From the NCBI RefSeq assembly GCF_000425805.1, contig NZ_AUED01000002.1, positions 580,014-644,013 of the forward strand: a stretch of 64,000 nt of DNA, given 5' to 3'. The translations under genes were made by a program, and so were the position numbers. The stretch is from Pseudomonas vranovensis DSM 16006 (lineage in GTDB: Bacteria; Pseudomonadota; Gammaproteobacteria; Pseudomonadales; Pseudomonadaceae). Below the pieces are notes generated by a model. It did no database searches. It was not told where the DNA came from and worked only from the letters and a program-made list of their open reading frames with translations. Positions 63,951 to 64,000 of the stretch are shown one piece after another (position 1 is the first letter of the stretch; every line of letters starts with the position of its first letter).

Positions 63951-64000
63951 TCGCCCCACTTCCGGCGTAGTCGGAACCGAAAACTCCTTGAGTTTCAAAG

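Overview
The window is a chromosomal segment of a Pseudomonas, most like the P. putida group. This rests on recognisable gene families and their order: a cox cluster, metNIQ, katE, znuA/zur-znuCB, thrB, polA, an ErsA-type sRNA, engB, cytochrome c4, dsbA, a polar-type diguanylate cyclase, kinB/algB, gltP, pnt and gcdR-gcdH. Base composition is high in GC, gene starts carry GGAG-type ribosome sites, and two near-identical REP-type palindromes are present. I see no phage, insertion sequence, integron, CRISPR array or tRNA. The right edge ends in a strong promoter that resembles a stable-RNA promoter, so an rRNA or tRNA operon may begin just outside.

Layout. 1-2200: the 3' part of a SulP transporter, a conserved hypothetical gene and the cox promoter region. 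2.2-10.7 kb: an aa3 cytochrome c oxidase cluster (coxB, coxA, ctaG, coxC, SURF1, a Sco-like protein, ctaA, ctaB, Sco1) with one small antisense-oriented membrane gene. 10.7-15.6 kb: metNIQ methionine uptake and divergent katE catalase. 15.6-19.6 kb: zinc uptake (znuB, znuC, zur, divergent znuA, with a candidate Zur box between zur and znuA). 19.6-27.5 kb: thrB, a DUF2782 gene, polA, an ErsA-like sRNA, engB, two c-type cytochromes, dsbA and an EEP-family phosphatase or nuclease. 27.5-37.3 kb: a diguanylate cyclase, a lipoprotein amidase, a CSS-EAL phosphodiesterase, KinB/AlgB, a BON-domain protein, DUF1328 and an Ivy-type lysozyme inhibitor. This stretch reads as an envelope and surface-lifestyle neighbourhood.

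37.3-38.05 kb is a 750-base gap before gltP with a GC-rich foldable core that I cannot assign. 38-51.5 kb: gltP, a fused SpmA/SpmB-like membrane protein, a second Mla/Pqi-type lipid transport operon, a membrane-anchored M16 peptidase, a Na/Pi cotransporter, TerC, a CitMHS transporter and a GFA protein. 51.5-55.1 kb: a DUF4105 protein with a gluzincin-like motif, three tandem DUF2388 secreted proteins and a DUF1127 gene. Repeated AACTGTAYC-type boxes lie upstream of the DUF2388 and DUF1127 genes. 55.4-63.9 kb: a CoA transferase, the three-gene transhydrogenase pntAA-pntAB-pntB, and the glutarate catabolic set gcdR, gcdH and a class III CoA transferase.

Most genes are core housekeeping. The least explained items are the Sco-like protein with a CxxxC motif next to canonical Sco1, the structured gap before gltP, the DUF2388/DUF4105 cluster with its repeated operator-like boxes, and the small antisense DUF2909 gene inside the cox cluster. 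All functional calls come from reading the translated sequence; no database search was run.
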